This document shows, piece after piece, positions 63,837 through 64,000 of a stretch of 64,000 bases of DNA; position 1 is the stretch's first letter; each line of letters begins with the position of its first letter. The position numbers and the translations under genes are program-made. The notes under the pieces were generated by a model. The model searched no databases. It had not been told where the DNA came from and worked only from the letters and a program-made list of their open reading frames with translations. Origin of the DNA: Myxococcales bacterium (GTDB taxonomy: Bacteria; Myxococcota; Polyangia; Nannocystales; Nannocystaceae); the NCBI GenBank assembly GCA_016793465.1, contig JAEUJW010000007.1:50300-114299 (forward strand). Direction: 5' to 3'.

Positions 63837-64000
63837 ATGGATCCGCTTCATCGTCATCCGCACGCGGACTTCTTCGTCGAGCTGAAGCTGCTGCACGAGT
63901 CGGCGGCGGCGCTCGGCTATCGCATGCCGGCGGAGTGGGAGCCGCTGGCGGCGGTGTGGCTGAGCCTGCCGCACAACGAGACGACCTGGCCGGGCTGCCT
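63837..64000 (+). CDS. aguA: Agmatine deiminase, N-terminal fragment (cut by window edge)
   Basis: 54 codons are visible. After a 30-residue lead, the sequence MPAEWEPLAAVWLSLPHNET followed by TWPG is the characteristic N-terminus of the agmatine deiminase/porphyromonas-type peptidyl-arginine deiminase family. The enzyme converts agmatine to N-carbamoylputrescine. ATG at 63837, 4 nt after the deoxyhypusine-synthase-like stop, so the two are co-transcribed. The catalytic Cys-His region lies beyond the window. Confidence 0.88.
   Translation, partial: MDPLHRHPHADFFVELKLLHESAAALGYRMPAEWEPLAAVWLSLPHNETTWPGC

Overview
The window reads as chromosomal DNA of a myxobacterium, most likely of the Nannocystaceae. 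It has very high GC, and its predicted lipoproteins carry a Ser/Thr/Gly linker right after the lipobox (cysteine-rich repeat, FG-GAP and beta-propeller types). It also has ADYC, DUF4388/FHA, Ser/Thr kinase and STAND/FGE signalling proteins typical of that group. There is no sign of a prophage, IS element, CRISPR array, rRNA or ordinary tRNA gene. The first gene (MFS transporter) and the last (agmatine deiminase) are cut by the window edges.

Layout. 1-9.8 kb: MFS transporter, a receptor-like adenylate cyclase with a degenerate kinase core, a lone Hsp70, and methylmalonyl-CoA mutase mutA-mutB. 9.8-15.5 kb: pentapeptide-repeat membrane protein, TatD, then a TROVE/Ro60 gene (rsr) followed by a structured array of three Y-RNA-like modules, and an SDR. 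15.8-22.9 kb: cysteine-rich lipoprotein, then a four-gene minus-strand operon (PMT-type glycosyltransferase, aldolase, YciO, DNA methyltransferase) divergent from aminopeptidase P. 23-31.7 kb: putative-Ig lipoprotein, methyltransferase with a long disordered tail, ApbE, Ser/Thr kinase, lipase-like hydrolase. 31.8-44.6 kb: TPR-like protein, FG-GAP lipoprotein, LsrG-like monooxygenase coupled to an iron alcohol dehydrogenase, FHA/DUF4388 protein, Tyr/Gly-rich lipoprotein, gloB-prenyltransferase, S9 peptidase, ADYC protein. 44.7-56.8 kb: a 1300-residue kinase-nSTAND1-FGE protein, membrane protein, LIC_10091-like lipoprotein, speA, ettA, Uma2, YceI, and two small genes of unknown function. 56.9-64 kb: propeller lipoprotein, a glpD-lipid kinase-AGPS operon (ether glycerolipid synthesis), and a deoxyhypusine-synthase-like gene followed by agmatine deiminase.

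The most striking locus is 12.47-14.36 kb. Directly downstream of rsr lie three RNA modules with covarying stems. Each keeps an invariant GAATGC / CTCGTC asymmetric internal loop and a TACATC element at the start of the apical loop. The third carries an inserted domain that has every landmark of a tRNA T-arm, acceptor stem and D-arm, but in circularly permuted order, and it ends in a U-tract. This looks like a bacterial Ro60-Y RNA system with three tandem binding modules.

Two features run through the whole window. At least 21 genes have a TANNNT-like -10 box only 6-12 nt before the start codon, which predicts widespread leaderless transcription. Convergent genes are packed with interlocking stop codons or gaps of 6-10 nt and no visible intrinsic terminators. 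Arginine decarboxylase, the deoxyhypusine-synthase-like protein and agmatine deiminase together suggest arginine-to-agmatine-to-putrescine polyamine synthesis.
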